A DNA stretch of 33,787 bases from contig JADBKN010000011.1 of the NCBI GenBank assembly GCA_014896375.1, positions 1-33,787 on the forward strand. Direction: 5' to 3'. The notes beneath the pieces are model-generated. The model was given only the letters and a program-made list of their open reading frames with translations, did no database searches and had not been told where the DNA came from. This document shows positions 31,772 to 33,787 of the stretch, in pieces. Within the stretch, counting starts at the first letter, position 1. Each line of letters opens with the position of its first letter. Source of the stretch: Bacillota bacterium (GTDB lineage Bacteria > Bacillota > Sulfobacillia > RBS10-35 > Bu92). The translations under genes were made by a program, and so were the position numbers.

Positions 31772-32619
31772 GACTTCTGCTGTCGATCTCGGCCGCGCTG
31801 GCGGAGACGGCCGGCGGCTCCCTTGTGCTGGCCCGGCGCGCCGCGGTGGGGCGCGGCCTGCGGCTGGGTCAGGCCGTCGGCGCCGGCTTCATCCTGGCCC
31901 TGAGCCTCGCGGGGCTGATCCCAGAGGCGCAGGACAACGGCGGCAGCACCATGTTCACGGTGCTCGGCTTTCTCGTCATCCTCCTGGTCGACGCGGCACT
32001 CGGCCACCATGGCGAGGCCCACGGCCACGTGCACGCGGAGGAGCCCGCGACGGTCGGCGAGGCGCAGGAGGCCGCCCCCGAACCGTCGGCCGTCCGCGCG
32101 GCGCACACGAGTACGGCCGCCGGTGCCGAGGCCCGCGGGGACGAGCATGCGAAGGGCGAGGCGCGCCTGCGCCGCGCCGCCATCGCCTCCTGGGCGGGGG
32201 TGGCCGTGTGCGCGTTCTCGGACGGGGTTTCCCTGGCCAGCGCCGGCGCGGCGGGGGCGGCCGTCGGCTTCTTCGTGTTCCTCGGCTACATGCCGCACAA
32301 GTTCGTCGAGGGTTTCTCGATCTCGACGGTCCTGTCCGGGGCCGGCGTGCGGCGCGCGCGCGCGGCCGCGGCGGCGGCGCTGCTCGGACTTTCCACCATC
32401 CTCGGCGGGACCCTGACGCTTTTCGCCCTGGCCCGGTGGGTGTCGCTCGGCCACGCGCTGGCCTTTTCCTCGGGCATCATGCTGAACCTCGCGGCGAGCG
32501 AACTGATCCCGCACCTGCGCGAGAACGGCGACCGCCGCCTGCTCTACCTCGTCCCGCTGGGCACGGCGCTCTACTTCGCCACCACCGCGCTCGTGCGGCT
32601 GTCCGGGTTGGAGCCCTAG
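31765..32619 (+). CDS. ZIP-family metal transporter
   Basis: 284 aa, about eight membrane helices. The central variable loop is His-rich (ALGHHGEAHGHVHAEE, then scattered His), as in ZIP proteins where it handles metal ions. The later helices hold YMPHKFVEGFSIS, the HK-x2-EG metal-path motif, and LNLAASELIPH with N and E. It probably imports Zn or another divalent metal. The GTG at 31765 is 10 nt behind AAGGAGG and overlaps the zinc-finger gene. Coupling a transporter to a protein with two Zn-binding modules may be meaningful, but this is speculation. Confidence 0.87.
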   Translation: MLGLLLSISAALAETAGGSLVLARRAAVGRGLRLGQAVGAGFILALSLAGLIPEAQDNGGSTMFTVLGFLVILLVDAALGHHGEAHGHVHAEEPATVGEAQEAAPEPSAVRAAHTSTAAGAEARGDEHAKGEARLRRAAIASWAGVAVCAFSDGVSLASAGAAGAAVGFFVFLGYMPHKFVEGFSISTVLSGAGVRRARAAAAAALLGLSTILGGTLTLFALARWVSLGHALAFSSGIMLNLAASELIPHLRENGDRRLLYLVPLGTALYFATTALVRLSGLEP

Positions 32620-32659
32620 GCGGCGATGCCGCTTGTCCGGGGCGCGGCGTGGGGCGCGG

Positions 32660-32689
32660 TTGATGGCGCGGCCGCCCGTGTGATAGAGT
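32660..32689 (+). promoter_or_regulatory. Candidate promoter of rpmF
   Basis: TTGATG (32660-32665) and TAGAGT (32684-32689) are 18 bp apart, 37 nt before the rpmF start; GATAGA two bases earlier would give a 16-bp spacer. Confidence 0.4.
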
Positions 32690-32726
32690 AGCGATCCGGA
32701 CCTGGCGTTGAAGAGGAGGCCCCACC

Positions 32727-32915
32727 GTGGGTAACCCGAAGCACAAGCATTCCAAATCGCGCTCGCGTAAGCGCCACGCCGCCAACTGGAAGCTCGTGCG
32801 GCCGGGCATCGCCCCCTGCCCCCGCTGCCACCAGCCCAAGCTGACGCACCGGGCCTGCCCGAACTGCGGCTACTACAAGGACCGCGCGGTCATCGCCGTC
32901 GGCGAGGAAGACTAG
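32727..32915 (+). CDS. rpmF: 50S ribosomal protein L32
   Basis: 62 aa. The start MGNPKHKHSKSRSRKRHAA and the zinc-ribbon pairs CPRC and CPNCGYYKDR are those of bacterial L32, C+ (zinc-binding) form. GTG at 32727 with AGAGGAGG 8 nt upstream. In most bacteria it follows the DUF177/YceD gene; here that gene is far away. Its TAG stop lies in a CTAG that is also the stop of convergent ytrI. Confidence 0.97.
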   Translation: MGNPKHKHSKSRSRKRHAANWKLVRPGIAPCPRCHQPKLTHRACPNCGYYKDRAVIAVGEED

Positions 32916-33370
32916 CCCGGCGGGGCCGGCGGAACGAGCCTTGCGCGGAAGACGAGTCGGCTCTTCGGGGCGATGAAGGCAAATGCGAGCGTGAGGCGGT
33001 AGACGCGACCGTTGACGCTCAAGAGTCTGCCGTCGAAGGCCGCGCGCAGAAGCGCTTCGTCGATATCTTCTACCGGCCGCCCGATGAACTCGTTGGCCGC
33101 CGGGCGGATCGCCCGCTCAAGCGCCACGCGCTCATCGGGTTCCTTGACATCGGTGACGATCGCCAGTTCCTGCACAACGGGAGCCCGGATCTCCGCGACC
33201 GTCTCTTCAAGGCGCGAAAGGCGGTTTTGGGCGTCGTCGAGCCGTAACAGCAGAGCGTCGTTTTCCAATATCAGTTGCTGCACGCGCCAGGCGGCGGCGG
33301 GCCAGGCTAGAGAAGCACCGGCGACGGCTCCGCAAAGGATTGCAGCGGCGATGCGAACCGGCCCCCTCAC
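32912..33370 (-). CDS. ytrI: YtrI-like sporulation membrane protein
   Basis: 152 aa. A single N-terminal membrane segment (VRIAAAILCGAVAGASLAW) is followed by a coiled coil (LILENDALLLRLDDAQNRLSRLEE, abbreviated: hydrophobic residues at heptad spacing, about residues 34-60) and a small soluble domain ending in FRARLVPP. This layout and its place behind ytrH fit YtrI, a sigma-E-dependent protein needed for efficient sporulation in Bacillus. The GTG at 33370 gives the 4-nt GTGA overlap that is the habit of this genome; a GTG at 33382 is in frame too. Neither has a good ribosome site, consistent with coupling to ytrH. Confidence 0.72.
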   Translation of the reverse strand: MRGPVRIAAAILCGAVAGASLAWPAAAWRVQQLILENDALLLRLDDAQNRLSRLEETVAEIRAPVVQELAIVTDVKEPDERVALERAIRPAANEFIGRPVEDIDEALLRAAFDGRLLSVNGRVYRLTLAFAFIAPKSRLVFRARLVPPAPPG

Positions 33371-33705
33371 GGGCGCGTCCACGGGCTTGTGCCAGCCATC
33401 ACCGCAACCAGGCGGCAGGCGAGGTCGGCGCCCAGAAAAGCCGAGAGTACAAAGAGCCCCTGGCGTAGGAGCGGTCCCAGCTGCCCTTGGAAGAGGCCCA
33501 TGTCGAGCGATTCAAAAGTGGTGAAGGTGCCGCCGAGCGATGCCACGGCACCCCAGATCTTTAGCCGCTTGGCAAGATCGGACATCGTGTCGAGCGGCAG
33601 GGCGCCGGTGAGAATCGTGGACAGGGAGCCGACGAGCGCCCCGCCGAGCACGATGCCCGCGCTCACAAAGAAGGACAGGATGAGCTCACGCGTATAGGGA
33701 CTCAT
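33367..33705 (-). CDS. ytrH: Sporulation membrane protein YtrH
   Basis: 112 aa, three membrane segments. The block DLAKRLKIWGAVASLGGTF and the end LRQGLFVLSAFLGADLA are the conserved parts of the YtrH family, made under sigma-E in the mother cell. The ATG at 33705 has AAGGAGG 6 nt upstream. CATAGGAT just before the ribosome site resembles a sigma-E -10, but no -35 can be matched. It is the first gene of the ytrH-ytrI pair. Confidence 0.9.
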   Translation of the reverse strand: MSPYTRELILSFFVSAGIVLGGALVGSLSTILTGALPLDTMSDLAKRLKIWGAVASLGGTFTTFESLDMGLFQGQLGPLLRQGLFVLSAFLGADLACRLVAVMAGTSPWTRP

Positions 33706-33724
33706 GACAGCCTCCTTGAGATCC

Positions 33725-33782
33725 TATGCGGAAGCGAGGCGCCCGATGGCCCACCCGTTCCAGTCGGAACAGGATCCGCATA
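33725..33782. repeat. Nested inverted repeats upstream of ytrH
   Basis: TATGCGGA (33725-33732) is mirrored by TCCGCATA (33775-33782). Inside lies a perfect small hairpin, GTTCC/GGAAC around AGTC (33757-33770). There is no T-tract, so it does not look like a terminator. It lies 20 bp from the ytrH start; the right side is near the window edge. Confidence 0.45.
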
Positions 33783-33787
33783 AGGCG

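Overview
The window reads as chromosomal DNA from a very GC-rich, spore-forming, aerobic member of the Bacillota (Firmicutes). The evidence is the sporulation proteins YlbJ, YtrH and YtrI, a HemQ/ChdC coproheme decarboxylase, an ECF-type thiamine component (ThiT) behind a TPP riboswitch, strong AGGAGG-type ribosome sites, and heme A synthase plus a CtaM-like protein, which imply an aa3-type oxidase. GTG and TTG starts are frequent and neighbouring genes often overlap by 4 nt (GTGA/ATGA). I cannot name the species. No rRNA, tRNA, CRISPR array, insertion sequence or prophage is visible.

Layout. 1-4.4 kb (minus): a PAS-HD signalling protein cut by the window edge, pyrG, ylbJ. 4.5-8.3 kb (plus): a small unknown gene, a class A penicillin-binding protein, an ArsI/CadI-like dioxygenase and a stand-alone SgrR_N-type winged-helix protein. 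8.3-11.3 kb: a fosmidomycin-resistance-type MFS pump (minus), hemQ (plus) and ctaA (minus), the last two overlapping tail to tail by 124 nt. 11.3-15.2 kb: a DUF177/YceD protein, a lipoprotein of the phospholipase D superfamily, a CCA-adding-type enzyme (minus) and a YdjM-like membrane protein, followed by the decayed end of a glycosyltransferase gene.

15.5-19.8 kb (minus) is the most interesting part: a five-gene sulfur operon. In transcription order it encodes a tandem-rhodanese sulfurtransferase, a 128-aa protein of unknown function, a three-domain fusion (CysO-like sulfur carrier, MoeB/MoeZ-like E1, rhodanese), a cysteine synthase, and a JAMM peptidase of the Mec type. This matches the mycobacterial CysO-CysM-Mec route to cysteine via a protein thiocarboxylate, with carrier and activating enzyme on one chain. 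The carrier's Gly-Gly, normally the free C-terminus, is internal here (residues 91-92), so cleavage or an unusual mechanism must be assumed.

19.9-23.6 kb: thiT with promoter, TPP riboswitch and terminator (minus), divergent from a three-gene NMT1/THI5-type ABC importer that ends in a strong terminator. 23.7-26.3 kb: a fumarylacetoacetate hydrolase-family enzyme, an unknown membrane protein and a D-2-hydroxyacid dehydrogenase. 26.4-32.6 kb (plus): moaA, an XdhC-type chaperone, a membrane-anchored spermidine-synthase-like protein that appears to start at CTG, a PAP2 phosphatase, a DUF420 (CtaM-like) protein, a small zinc-finger protein with a good promoter, and a ZIP metal transporter. 32.7-33.7 kb: rpmF, convergent with the spore operon ytrH-ytrI. 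Several of these genes (ctaA, ylbJ, the DUF177 gene, rpmF) lie close together in Bacillus subtilis and appear dispersed here.
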